The translations under genes and the position numbers were made by a program. Below are positions 1 through 6,651 of a DNA stretch of 16,338 nucleotides, piece by piece. Source of the stretch: JBFJVZ01 sp041623895. Lineage in GTDB: Bacteria > Planctomycetota > Planctomycetia > Pirellulales > Pirellulaceae. The notes beneath the pieces were generated by a model. The model was given only the letters and a program-made list of their open reading frames with translations. It was not told the DNA's origin and did no database searches. The stretch covers positions 1 to 16,338 of the forward strand of contig JBFJVZ010000138.1 of NCBI GenBank assembly GCA_041623895.1, read 5' to 3'. Numbering within the stretch: the first letter of the stretch is position 1; the number at the start of each line of letters is the position of its first letter.

Positions 1-306
1 CCCCCGGCTACGATGTGCGATCCCTTTGGGATCAAGAAACCTGCGAAACAGATTTCAATAACGGCAACATACATTTCCACTATCCCAGCCTGCGCCTGCT
101 ACCTTTTGACGCGTGTACTCTTTCAGCTCTTCGCGGAAACCACGATGTCAGCCAAAAAACCGAGATTTTCGCCAATCCGCGATCTTCGCCCTTTGCATCC
201 TCGGGCGAAAGCAAGGATAGTAGTTTTACAAGCGAGTCGGCCCCCAGGGTGTGCCTTGCGGGCCGCGAAACAAGTGTTTGCTTCACAGAAATATCGAGTG
301 TCTGAA
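1..306. other. Leader region without a recognised gene
   Basis: No protein or RNA gene is recognisable here. Open frames run through on both strands, but none has a recognisable motif or a convincing start. The first bases (CCGGCTACGA, 4-13) match the right end of the GTAGCCGG-type palindromes seen at 10170-10234 and 15514-15579, so the window probably begins at the edge of another copy. A short palindrome, GATCCC-TTT-GGGATC (19-33), lacks a T tract. The rest presumably contains the promoter and untranslated leader of the coiled-coil gene at 307, but I could not pick out a convincing -35/-10 pair. Confidence 0.5.
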
Positions 307-1230
307 ATGAGAAAGCCTACCTGTTTGGTAGTCCCGGCGATCCTTGCCGTGATCACGGCCATGCCGTGCGACGCTGGTTGGAATTTGCGTAAGCGTCGAA
401 GCTGCCCCAAGAAATGTGTTGCCGTGTGTTGCCCCGTTGCGCCGGTCGTTCACGCCGCTCCTGCCACCGCCTGCGTGGGACCGACCGTGATGATGGCGGA
501 ATTCGAGCCCAGTCCGATCAATATCGAATTGACGGGGCAAGTGATCGCCCTGCAGAAACAGATCGAACAGTTGAAATCAGAACACGAGCAACTGCTGGCC
601 GAAAAAGAAAAAGCTCTGGCTGCATCCGAGCAACTTGTGACGACGCAGCGCGCAGAGTCAGCTGAAAAGCTCAAGGATTTTGCCAAGAAAATAAAAGTCA
701 AAGAAGACGCCTTGAAAGAAGCTGAGAAAAAGGCCAATCAGGCGATTGCGCGAGCCAAGAATGCTGAGAAGAAGGCCGACGCGGCAGTCGCGAAAAAAAT
801 GCAGGACTTGATGGCTCAACTCACAGCAATCAGGAAGGATGCCGATGATCAAGCTAATGTGCTCAAGAACGAAATAGCAGTGGCCGAGAAAGCAAAAGTA
901 GAAGCTGAAGCGGCGGCTGCCGAAGCAGCAAAGAAGGCACAGCAGCAAGCCAAGAAAGCTCAACAGCAGTTACAGGCAGCGCGCAAACAATCCAAGCAGG
1001 CAGCGGACAAAGCAAAGGATCTTCAGAAAAAGCTGACTGCCTCGGAAGCTCGCATCGCCGAACTTGAGGCCAAGCTCAAGGAAGCAGAAGCAGGCAAGAA
1101 CGAGGACGCGCCCGAGGTTGCAGAAACGCCGACCGAACCCGAACCGGCCAAAGAAGACGAGGACGAAGCGAAACCCGAAGCTCCACCGGCAGACAAAGAC
1201 GATCAGCCGAAAGAGTCGAACGCCGAGTAA
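307..1230 (+). CDS. Exported coiled-coil protein with Cys cluster and acidic tail
   Basis: This is a 307-residue protein of unknown function. I start it at the ATG at 307 and not at the upstream in-frame ATG at 13, because the 307 start gives a typical signal peptide: MRK, a hydrophobic stretch to about residue 19, then a likely cut after CDA (residue 23). The 98 residues the longer frame would add have no signal and no recognisable feature. The mature N-terminus is Arg/Lys-rich with Cys33, Cys37, Cys41, Cys42 and Cys56, which suggests disulphides or metal binding. Residues about 73-262 are almost uninterrupted Ala/Lys/Glu/Gln heptad-like sequence, a long coiled coil. The last 45 residues are Pro/Glu/Asp/Lys-rich and probably disordered. 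No strong Shine-Dalgarno precedes the start. A strong terminator follows 29 bases after the stop, so the gene is probably monocistronic. A structural or envelope-spanning role is only an inference from the shape. Confidence 0.75.
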   Translation: MRKPTCLVVPAILAVITAMPCDAGWNLRKRRSCPKKCVAVCCPVAPVVHAAPATACVGPTVMMAEFEPSPINIELTGQVIALQKQIEQLKSEHEQLLAEKEKALAASEQLVTTQRAESAEKLKDFAKKIKVKEDALKEAEKKANQAIARAKNAEKKADAAVAKKMQDLMAQLTAIRKDADDQANVLKNEIAVAEKAKVEAEAAAAEAAKKAQQQAKKAQQQLQAARKQSKQAADKAKDLQKKLTASEARIAELEAKLKEAEAGKNEDAPEVAETPTEPEPAKEDEDEAKPEAPPADKDDQPKESNAE

Positions 1231-1259
1231 GCGTCGTGGAACTTTTTGGAAGTCATCAA

Positions 1260-1286
1260 GGCTGGCCGCTTGGGCCAGCCTTTTCT
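1260..1286 (+). terminator. Rho-independent terminator
   Basis: GGCTGGCC (1260-1267) and GGCCAGCC (1273-1280) form an 8-bp GC-rich stem with a 5-base loop, followed directly by TTTTCT. It lies 29 bases after the stop of the coiled-coil gene and is oriented to end that transcript. There is no T tract on the other strand, so it should not terminate the opposing gene at 1361-1840. Confidence 0.85.
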
Positions 1287-1360
1287 ATTGAATGTCGTTT
1301 CTGGTATCGCGTCGGAAACACTTCGCCGGGGACGTTGGAAATGTTCTGCCTACCAGATGA

Positions 1361-1840
1361 TTAAGGCTCCATCCCTTGATCCTGGACGACTCCTCTGGTG
1401 ATCGACCAATAGCACAGCCAGGCAAGCACCGCAAACCCGACCAAGATCGCCCCGTTGATAAGGTAAACGGTCCAGGGGTCTCCAATTCCCATGGCAATCA
1501 TCAGCACGTGGATGACGAACTGAACCAATAAGCCAACCACGCCACCAAGATAAGCCAACTTGTTTTTTCTGGCGACTAATCCAACCCAAAGGGCCAAGAC
1601 GGGCAGATTGCCGCAAAACATCCCACCGGCGGTATGATCGTCATTGCTATCGGTTGTAAACAACAGCATGCCGATGAAGACCGTATAGCCAATTGCCGAC
1701 GCTGTCACCAGGATCAAGCAAAGCGAATACATTCGCGACCGCGGAGGCGGCGCAACTTCAGCCTTGCAAGGCTGCTCGTCCGGTGGCCGATAGGGATTGA
1801 TCTTTTCTTGCACGCAAATCTCTCGCGTTGCCGCTGTCAT
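1361..1840 (-). CDS. Small four-helix membrane protein with NPY..P motif
   Basis: This is a 159-residue integral membrane protein of unknown function. A short N-terminal soluble segment carries NPYRPP (residues 15-20), a motif I associate with many planctomycetal small membrane proteins. It is followed by Pro-rich sequence and then four hydrophobic segments at about 38-61, 72-90, 95-117 and 124-146. A short polar tail ends in GMEP. The ATG at 1838-1840 has no Shine-Dalgarno in front, and a GTG a few codons inside (before QEKINPY) is an alternative start. The gene is convergent with the coiled-coil gene and divergent from the ApgM-like gene, with 189 bases to the latter. It contains no catalytic motif, so a transporter or enzyme role cannot be claimed. 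Confidence 0.7.
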   Translation of the reverse strand: MTAATREICVQEKINPYRPPDEQPCKAEVAPPPRSRMYSLCLILVTASAIGYTVFIGMLLFTTDSNDDHTAGGMFCGNLPVLALWVGLVARKNKLAYLGGVVGLLVQFVIHVLMIAMGIGDPWTVYLINGAILVGFAVLAWLCYWSITRGVVQDQGMEP

Positions 1841-1875
1841 TTTTATCAGTTCAATTCTCGTAGCAACGGTGTATC

Positions 1876-1904
1876 GGGAGGGCGAAGCTCCCGCTGTGCC
1901 GCGC
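1876..1904 (+). repeat. Half-copy of GGCGAAGCTCC intergenic repeat
   Basis: GAGGGCGAAGCTCCCGCTG, continuing into TGCCGCG, matches the left arm of the full palindrome at 3274-3337. The facing arm is not recognisable here, so this looks like a degraded or half element. It sits between the divergent membrane-protein and ApgM-like genes. Confidence 0.6.
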
Positions 1905-2016
1905 CCACTTGTTCTTTACCCGCCGCTGGCTACTACAAATCCGTCCCCTTTCGTTTCCGCGGACGCATGCTGACAATAGGCGTCTGCAAAACTGCGACCC
2001 ACCACCGGCGTGTGGC

Positions 2017-2024
2017 AAAGGAAA
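2017..2024 (+). promoter_or_regulatory. Shine-Dalgarno fixing the ApgM-like start
   Basis: AAAGGAAA lies 5 bases before the ATG at 2030. It supports starting there and not at any of the upstream in-frame codons, since that frame stays open back to 1634. Few genes in this window have so clear a ribosome binding site. Confidence 0.7.
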
Positions 2025-2029
2025 CGCTG

Positions 2030-3256
2030 ATGAAATATGCGATCGTAATTCCCGACGGTTGTGCGGACGAGCCGATCGATGCCCTGGACGGACAAACGCC
2101 GCTGCAAGCTGCCAATCTGCCCACGATCGATTCGCTTGCTAAGATCGGTACGCTCGCCTTGGCCAACAATACGCCTGCGCACCTGCCGGCCGGCAGCGAG
2201 GTGGCGAATCTGTGTTTGTTTGGATACGACCCTGACGTGTACTTTACCGGCCGCGCGCCGTTGGAGGCTGCTGCTCAGGGAATCACACTGGGGCCTCACG
2301 ACTGGGCCATCCGCTGTAATTTGGTGACGATTGAGGACCAAGTCATGGTCGATTTCACCGCCGATCATATCAGCACGGAAGAATCGACTGAGTTGTTGAA
2401 GGCGGCCCAGTCGGAATTACTTGGTGACGATCCGATCGATGCGCGATTGGAGTTCGTACCGGGCGTTAGCTATCGAAACCTGCTGCTGTTTCGCGGCGAC
2501 GCGAAGCTGCCGGCGCCATTCGGCAAGGAAACTCGTACCAGCGCCCCGCACGACTTGACCGATTTGTCGGTTTCCCACGATTTCCCCCGCGGACCCGGCA
2601 GCGACATTCTGGTTCGGCTGATGAATTCGTCGGCGGAACTTTTTTCCTCGCATCCCGTCAATGCTAAACGAACAGCCATGGGCAAGCGGCCGGCAACCAA
2701 CGTCTGGTTGTGGGGATTGGGCGGCGCACCCAACATGCCGTCCTTTGATGAACGCTTCGGTGTCCAAGGTGTGATGATCACGGCTGTCGACTTGTTGCGA
2801 GGCATCGCGGCACTGGTCGGTTGGCCACGAATCGAAGTCGCCGGGGCGACCGGTTATCTGGACACAGATTATGCGGGCAAGGGCAAAGCCGCCGTTGAGG
2901 CGTTGGCTGAATATGACGTGGTCTGCGTGCACATCGAAGCGCCCGATGAAGCATCGCACGAAGGTCGGTATGACGCCAAGATCCAAGCGTTGGAGCAAAT
3001 TGACTCGCAGATCGTCGCGCCGCTAGTCGCAGCATTGCGGTCGCACGGCGATCATCGCATCTTGGTCACGCCCGACCATCCGACCTTTTGCAGCACGAAG
3101 AAACACACGCACGGAATGGTGCCTCTCGTGATGGCGGGCACCGGCGTCGCTACCGACGATCAAACCAGCTACGACGAGGTCGCTGCTGCGGGCAGTGGGC
3201 TGCGCTTTGATCACGGTTGGGATTTGATGGATCGTTTTATCAAAGAAAGTCCTTAA
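2030..3256 (+). CDS. apgM: ApgM-family phosphoglycerate mutase-like; candidate homoserine kinase
   Basis: A 408-residue member of the archaeal-type, cofactor-independent phosphoglycerate mutase family (alkaline phosphatase superfamily, cytosolic, two metal ions). The N-terminal metal ligand is in IPDGCADEP (Asp9). The catalytic Ser56 is in LPAGSEVANLCLFGYDP. The family block RPATNVWLWGLGGAPNMPSF is at 220-239. C-terminal metal ligands are in HIEAPDEASHEG (Asp306, His310), TPDHP (Asp349, His350) and KKHTHG (His359/His361). Length is normal for the family. ApgM enzymes interconvert 2- and 3-phosphoglycerate. However, a bacterial subgroup has been labelled a proposed homoserine kinase because it sits beside threonine-pathway genes, and here the next gene is aspartate kinase. 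I therefore consider homoserine phosphorylation at least as likely as glycolysis. The ATG at 2030 has AAAGGAAA upstream. The frame stays open upstream to 1634, but that stretch has no family similarity and overlaps the opposite-strand membrane-protein gene. Confidence 0.9.
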   Translation: MKYAIVIPDGCADEPIDALDGQTPLQAANLPTIDSLAKIGTLALANNTPAHLPAGSEVANLCLFGYDPDVYFTGRAPLEAAAQGITLGPHDWAIRCNLVTIEDQVMVDFTADHISTEESTELLKAAQSELLGDDPIDARLEFVPGVSYRNLLLFRGDAKLPAPFGKETRTSAPHDLTDLSVSHDFPRGPGSDILVRLMNSSAELFSSHPVNAKRTAMGKRPATNVWLWGLGGAPNMPSFDERFGVQGVMITAVDLLRGIAALVGWPRIEVAGATGYLDTDYAGKGKAAVEALAEYDVVCVHIEAPDEASHEGRYDAKIQALEQIDSQIVAPLVAALRSHGDHRILVTPDHPTFCSTKKHTHGMVPLVMAGTGVATDDQTSYDEVAAAGSGLRFDHGWDLMDRFIKESP

Positions 3257-3273
3257 GATACTTGCAAGACTGG

Positions 3274-3337
3274 CAGGGCGAAGCTCCTGCTGAGCCACAT
3301 GTCGGTACAAAACGCGGCTCGGCAGCAACCTCACCCG
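3274..3337. repeat. Palindromic intergenic repeat, GGCGAAGCTCCTGC family
   Basis: The left arm, 3274-3296 (CAGGGCGAAGCTCCTGC, then TGAGCC), and the right arm, 3316-3337 (GGCTCGGCAGCAACCTC, then ACCCG), are imperfect inverted repeats around a loop of about 19 bases. Read as protein the arms give GEAPAEP and GSAATSP, strings I recognise as frequent false translations in planctomycete genomes. It fills most of the 160-base gap between the ApgM-like gene and aspartate kinase. It may be a REP-type element and could weaken readthrough between the two genes. Confidence 0.8.
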
Positions 3338-3416
3338 CCCGTTCACATTTCGGGTTCATAAGAACACCAAACGATCGCTTCACCTTCACCACATTTTCAC
3401 GTTCTTATTTGCTTCC

Positions 3417-5210
3417 ATGTCATTGATCGTTCAAAAGTTTGGCGGCACCAGCGTGGCAGACGTCGAGAAGATTCGTGCGGCCGCGCGAAAAGCGATTCGC
3501 GCGCAGCGGCAAGGACACCAGGTCGTGATGGTGGTCAGTGCGATGGGAAAAAACACCGATCGGCTGCTCGAATTGGCCGGCGATGTGTGCGATGACCCGC
3601 CGGCCCGGGAAATGGACATGCTGCTCAGCACCGGCGAGCAAGTCAGCGTGGCCTTGGTGGCGATGGCGATCCATTCGTTGGGCGCCGAAGCAGTCAGCCT
3701 GACGGGCGGGCAGATCGGCATGTACACCGATAGCAGTTTTAGCAAAGCGCGAATTCGTTCGATCTCCACCGATCGTATTCGTGGCTTATTAGACGAAGGC
3801 AAAATCGTCGTCGCGGCCGGATTCCAAGGCATCGATGACGATCTGAACATCACCACGCTCGGCCGCGGCGGCAGTGATACCACCGCTGTTGCCCTGGCGG
3901 CTGTGCTGAAAGCGGACGCTTGCGAAATCTATACCGACGTGGACGGAGTCTACACGACCGACCCGCGATTGCTGCCCGAAGCTCGCCGCGTCGATGTGAT
4001 CAGCTATGACGAAATGCTGGAGCTGGCGAGTCTGGGTGCCGGCGTGATGCACAACCGCAGTATCGAGTTCGCGAAAAAATTCGGCGTTCCCATCCACGTT
4101 CGCAGCAGTTTCTCCGACACCGAAGGAACGATGATCGTCGCGGAGTGCGAATCGACAATCTCGCCCGTCAGCGGCGCCGCGATGACACCCAACGAAGCCC
4201 GGGTGACCATTTTAGGCGTCCCCGATGTACCGGGCAAAAGTTTGCAAATCTTTTCGGCAATCTCCGATTGCAAGATCGCGGTCGACATGGTCGTGCAAAA
4301 CATCGGCACCAAAGGGCATGCAGACGTTTCCTTCACCGTGCCACGTGACGACATGCAGCGTACGATCCAGGCGGTCCGGTCGGTGCTTGACCAGCTCGGT
4401 GCGGACGGAATCACGCACGACGATGCTGTCTCCAAAGTTTCCGTTGTCGGCGCGAACATGGTAAATCAGACGGGCGTCGCGTCACGTATGTTTCGCGCGC
4501 TTGCCGATGCCGACGTCAACATTCAAATGATCACCACCAGCGAGATTAAGATCTCGGCGCTCGTTCCGCAGTCACAAGCATCGACCGCACTGCGGGCCGT
4601 ACATCAGGCGTTTTCCTTGCAGGAGCGGCCCGCGGATGCAAAGTCGTGGGGGCAAATTAAAGCCGACCGCCGCGACAACGGGGATGTTGATTTGCTGTTC
4701 AAGCGGCTCCGCGATGATGCCCTGGAAGCATTAACCCTGACCGGTGTTTCCGTGACTGAAAACCAATCGCGTGTGACCCTGTACGGTGTTCCCGACCGGC
4801 CCGGGATAGCGGCCGACATTTTTGAAACGATTGGCGATGCCGGGATCCTTGTCGACATGATCGTTCAAGGTTACGACGGCGAAGATGGATCGACCAGTAT
4901 CAGTTTTACCGTCGACGATCAGGCGATGGAAAAGAGTTTGGCAGTTGCCAAGGTGATCCAAAAGAAACATGGCATGCGCGATGTTACCGCCGGCGGCGAC
5001 ATCGTCAAAGTAACGGTGGCCGGGATCGGGCTCCGCAGCCACACGCACGTGGCCACACTGCTGTTTCAGGAACTAGCCGATAACGACATCAACGTGGAGA
5101 TGATCGGAACCAGTGAATTGCAGGTCAACGCCGTGATCGACGCAGTTCACGGAGCCGCTGCCAAATCGGGGATCGAGAAAGTCTTCGCCGCCTCGCTGGT
5201 CTCGACGTAG
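3417..5210 (+). CDS. lysC: Aspartate kinase with four ACT domains
   Basis: This 597-residue aspartokinase phosphorylates L-aspartate with ATP, the committed step to lysine, threonine, methionine and diaminopimelate. The kinase domain covers about 1-245: KFGGTS at 7-12, STGEQ at 71-75 (substrate binding), TTLGRGGSDTTA at 146-157, and DVDGVYTTDPR at 174-184 (ATP site). Four ACT domains follow as two pairs: about 261-336 (RVTILGVPDVPGKS), 338-402 (KVSVVGANMVNQTGVASRMF), 451-525 (SRVTLYGVPDRPGIAADIF) and 527-590 (IVKVTVAGIGLRSHTHV). A polar linker of about 45 residues separates the pairs. Most bacterial aspartokinases have two ACT domains in about 400-460 residues; the four-ACT form of about 600 residues is known from cyanobacteria such as Synechocystis. 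ACT domains imply feedback control by lysine and/or threonine. No Shine-Dalgarno precedes the ATG. The gene follows the ApgM-like gene by 160 bases that contain a palindromic repeat. Confidence 0.96.
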   Translation: MSLIVQKFGGTSVADVEKIRAAARKAIRAQRQGHQVVMVVSAMGKNTDRLLELAGDVCDDPPAREMDMLLSTGEQVSVALVAMAIHSLGAEAVSLTGGQIGMYTDSSFSKARIRSISTDRIRGLLDEGKIVVAAGFQGIDDDLNITTLGRGGSDTTAVALAAVLKADACEIYTDVDGVYTTDPRLLPEARRVDVISYDEMLELASLGAGVMHNRSIEFAKKFGVPIHVRSSFSDTEGTMIVAECESTISPVSGAAMTPNEARVTILGVPDVPGKSLQIFSAISDCKIAVDMVVQNIGTKGHADVSFTVPRDDMQRTIQAVRSVLDQLGADGITHDDAVSKVSVVGANMVNQTGVASRMFRALADADVNIQMITTSEIKISALVPQSQASTALRAVHQAFSLQERPADAKSWGQIKADRRDNGDVDLLFKRLRDDALEALTLTGVSVTENQSRVTLYGVPDRPGIAADIFETIGDAGILVDMIVQGYDGEDGSTSISFTVDDQAMEKSLAVAKVIQKKHGMRDVTAGGDIVKVTVAGIGLRSHTHVATLLFQELADNDINVEMIGTSELQVNAVIDAVHGAAAKSGIEKVFAASLVST

Positions 5211-5316
5211 TCAGGCTGCATCGCGTTAAACGGAGAGCAAAGATCTCAAAAAACTGCCGTTTTTGACGGTTCTAGGGCAACTTACCCCCCCTGATCGGTC
5301 AAATCGACCTTTCTGC

Positions 5317-5345
5317 TTGGTCAGCTGTCGGCGGGAAAGTATGAT
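5317..5345 (+). promoter_or_regulatory. Possible sigma70-type promoter
   Basis: TTGGTC (5317-5322) and TATGAT (5340-5345) are separated by 17 bases. The -10 matches the consensus at five of six positions and the -35 at three. It would drive the secreted Gly/Met-rich gene at 5561. Planctomycete promoters are poorly characterised, so this is only a pattern match. Confidence 0.35.
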
Positions 5346-5457
5346 ATTTAGCAATGAACGGGTATCAAACTCTCCCCTGGGGAAGCGGGATCTGGCCACT
5401 CGGCCTGCCTCGTTGGGGAAGTTCTTGATCCGCCTCATCCGTTACTAACGTTTTCGT

Positions 5458-5473
5458 CGTCGGCTAACCGACG
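5458..5473 (+). other. Hairpin in the leader of the Gly/Met-rich gene
   Basis: CGTCGG-CTAA-CCGACG is a perfect 6-bp stem with a 4-base loop. No T tract follows, so a terminator is unlikely. It lies about 90 bases before the start codon at 5561 and might affect RNA stability or be another short repeat. Confidence 0.4.
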
Positions 5474-5560
5474 GCGAGGGTATCCCGTTTAGCCGTGTCG
5501 TGCGCAGTCTTTACTCCTCTACTGTGTTCGGCCAAACACCTCGCAAACTGAGGCGTCACC

Positions 5561-6430
5561 ATGAAAAGGAACCTTTCCGTGACCAACTTTTCCCGTCGTA
5601 TCGTTTTTCACTTCGCAGCAATCGCCGCCGTTTCCATGGCCACGGCCAGCATCAGCAGTGCCGAAGCACGCAAAGCCGTCGATGCGGTCAACGCTGAATT
5701 CTTTGCCGCGATGGAAGCCGGCCAGATTGATGTGAAGTTCATTCCGCACAACGCCACAAAAGCCAACGTGTTGATCAAGAACTTGACCGACAAACCGCTA
5801 CACATCCAATTGCCCGCCGCCTTTGCTGGAGTACCGGTTCACGGTCAGTTCGGTGGCGGCGGCATGGGCGGCATGGGTGGCGGCGGCATGGGCGGCATGG
5901 GCGGCGGCGGCATGGGCGGTGGCGGCGGCGGCCAAGGGATGGGCGGCGGCATGGGCGGCGGTGGCATGGGCGGCGGCGGCATGGGCATGGGTGGCGGCGG
6001 CATGGGCGGCGGCTTCATGCGAGTTCCCCCGGAAAGAATGAAAAAAATGACCGTGACCACCGTTTGCTTGGAACATGGCAAGCCGGATCCAAATCCCAAA
6101 ATGGCCTACAAGATCGTGCCACTGGAAACCTTCACCAAAGACGAACGGGTCCGCGTGATCTGCGAAGCATTGGGTAACGGCCTGGTCACTCAAAACACCG
6201 CTCAAGCGGCTGCCTGGCATCTGACCGACAAAATGTCTTGGGAAGAACTCGCCAAGAAAAACCGCGTGGAAAGCAAGTACGTCGGCAACATCCCCTGGTT
6301 CTCGCCGATCGAATTGCGAACAGCCGTCGCAGTTGTCAACGAAGCGAAACGAATCGCTGAAGAACGAAATGCCAAAGGGGAGAGCGAGAGCCAAAGCCAA
6401 AGCGCGTACAAAGAAGACTCCGCCAGCTAG
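5561..6430 (+). CDS. Secreted Gly/Met-rich protein with possible Cys-Gln thioester
   Basis: This 289-residue exported protein belongs to no family I can name firmly. GAGG at 5550-5553 precedes the ATG. A signal peptide covers about residues 1-34 (SRRIVFHFAA... then SSA). A conserved-looking segment at 35-96 leads into a tract of GGM/GGG repeats at 98-151, a flexible linker encoded by near-perfect GGCGGCGGCATGGGC-type repeats (5852-6013) that could slip in length. The C-terminal domain has VCLEHGKPDPNP with Cys169, and NTAQAAAWHLTDKMSWEEL with Gln215 and Trp219. A Cys on a strand plus a QxAxW helix is how Cys-Gln thioester domains of surface adhesins are arranged (TQxA[IVL]W in family TED), so an internal thioester is possible. 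I infer this from motif spacing alone. The tail (271-289) is Ser/Glu/Gln-rich. The gene is probably monocistronic, with palindromes following it. Confidence 0.8.
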   Translation: MKRNLSVTNFSRRIVFHFAAIAAVSMATASISSAEARKAVDAVNAEFFAAMEAGQIDVKFIPHNATKANVLIKNLTDKPLHIQLPAAFAGVPVHGQFGGGGMGGMGGGGMGGMGGGGMGGGGGGQGMGGGMGGGGMGGGGMGMGGGGMGGGFMRVPPERMKKMTVTTVCLEHGKPDPNPKMAYKIVPLETFTKDERVRVICEALGNGLVTQNTAQAAAWHLTDKMSWEELAKKNRVESKYVGNIPWFSPIELRTAVAVVNEAKRIAEERNAKGESESQSQSAYKEDSAS

Positions 6431-6462
6431 ACCGTTTTCATTTCGTGTAGCCGATTCAAGAT

Positions 6463-6510
6463 GTAGGCCAACCTGTCCCGGCGGCGGCGCCAGGACAGGT
6501 CTTGGCCTGC
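6463..6510. repeat. Imperfect palindrome, GTAGGCC...GGCCTGC copy
   Basis: The left arm (6463-6482) and right arm (6489-6510) form an imperfect inverted repeat around GGCGGC. The sequence is a diverged copy of the perfect palindrome 30 bases downstream (GTAGGCCAGGAC type). It follows the stop of the Gly/Met-rich gene by about 32 bases and could form a stable hairpin in its 3' untranslated RNA. Confidence 0.75.
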
Positions 6511-6514
6511 GAAG

Positions 6515-6628
6515 CCGCTATAGCATTTTCAGAAATCTCGTAGGCCAGGACTTGTCCTGGCGCCTCATTGCCAGGACAAGTCCTGGCCTACAGATGATCC
6601 CACGTCAATGATAAAAATGCTCTAGCGG
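6515..6628. repeat. Outer inverted repeat enclosing a palindrome
   Basis: CCGCTATAGCATTTT (6515-6529) and AAAATGCTCTAGCGG (6614-6628) are inverted copies with one mismatch, 84 bases apart. Exactly one copy of the GTAGGCC palindrome (6540-6591) lies inside. The right arm ends just before the 3' end of the minus-strand HEAT gene. Confidence 0.75.
6540..6591. repeat. Perfect 22-bp-arm palindrome, GTAGGCCAGGAC family
   Basis: The arms at 6540-6561 and 6570-6591 are perfect reverse complements separated by 8 bases (GCCTCATT). Each arm itself contains a shorter palindrome (CCAGGAC-AA-GTCCTGG), so it can also fold as two small hairpins, a cruciform-like arrangement. It lies between two convergent genes (stops at 6430 and 6652), where it could act as a bidirectional transcription block. 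Confidence 0.9.
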
Positions 6629-6651
6629 AATGCGGAAGTCTTCCGATCCCG

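Larger units (their letters stand above)
5211..5560. other. Intergenic leader with promoter and hairpin
   Basis: These 350 bases separate aspartate kinase from the Gly/Met-rich gene and contain no recognisable gene. A weak inverted repeat (CCG-TTTTTGA-CGG, 5257-5269) could end the aspartate kinase transcript but has no T tract after it. A plausible sigma70-type promoter at 5317-5345 would give a leader of about 210 bases for the next gene, containing the hairpin at 5458-5473. Confidence 0.5.

Noticed and set aside
19..33. GATCCC-TTT-GGGATC hairpin as a terminator of a gene left of the window.
   Set aside because: No T tract follows and the stem is short; it may be accidental.
13..306. Extension of the coiled-coil gene to an ATG at 13.
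   Set aside because: The added 98 residues have no signal peptide or family features, and they would bury the obvious signal peptide that begins at 307.
1634..2029. Extension of the ApgM-like gene upstream in the same frame.
   Set aside because: The added sequence overlaps the opposite-strand membrane-protein gene and a repeat, has no similarity to the family, and a good ribosome binding site precedes 2030.
3217..3426. Small plus-strand open frame between ApgM-like gene and aspartate kinase.
   Set aside because: Its product contains the GEAPAEP and GSAATSP strings that come from the palindromic repeat, so it is a false translation.
5257..5269. CCG-TTTTTGA-CGG hairpin as terminator of aspartate kinase.
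   Set aside because: The stem is only three pairs without mismatches and there is no T tract on the 3' side.
5852..6013. Repetitive GGC/ATG tract as a CRISPR or minisatellite locus.
   Set aside because: The repeat stays in the reading frame of a secreted protein and has no spacers; it is a low-complexity linker.
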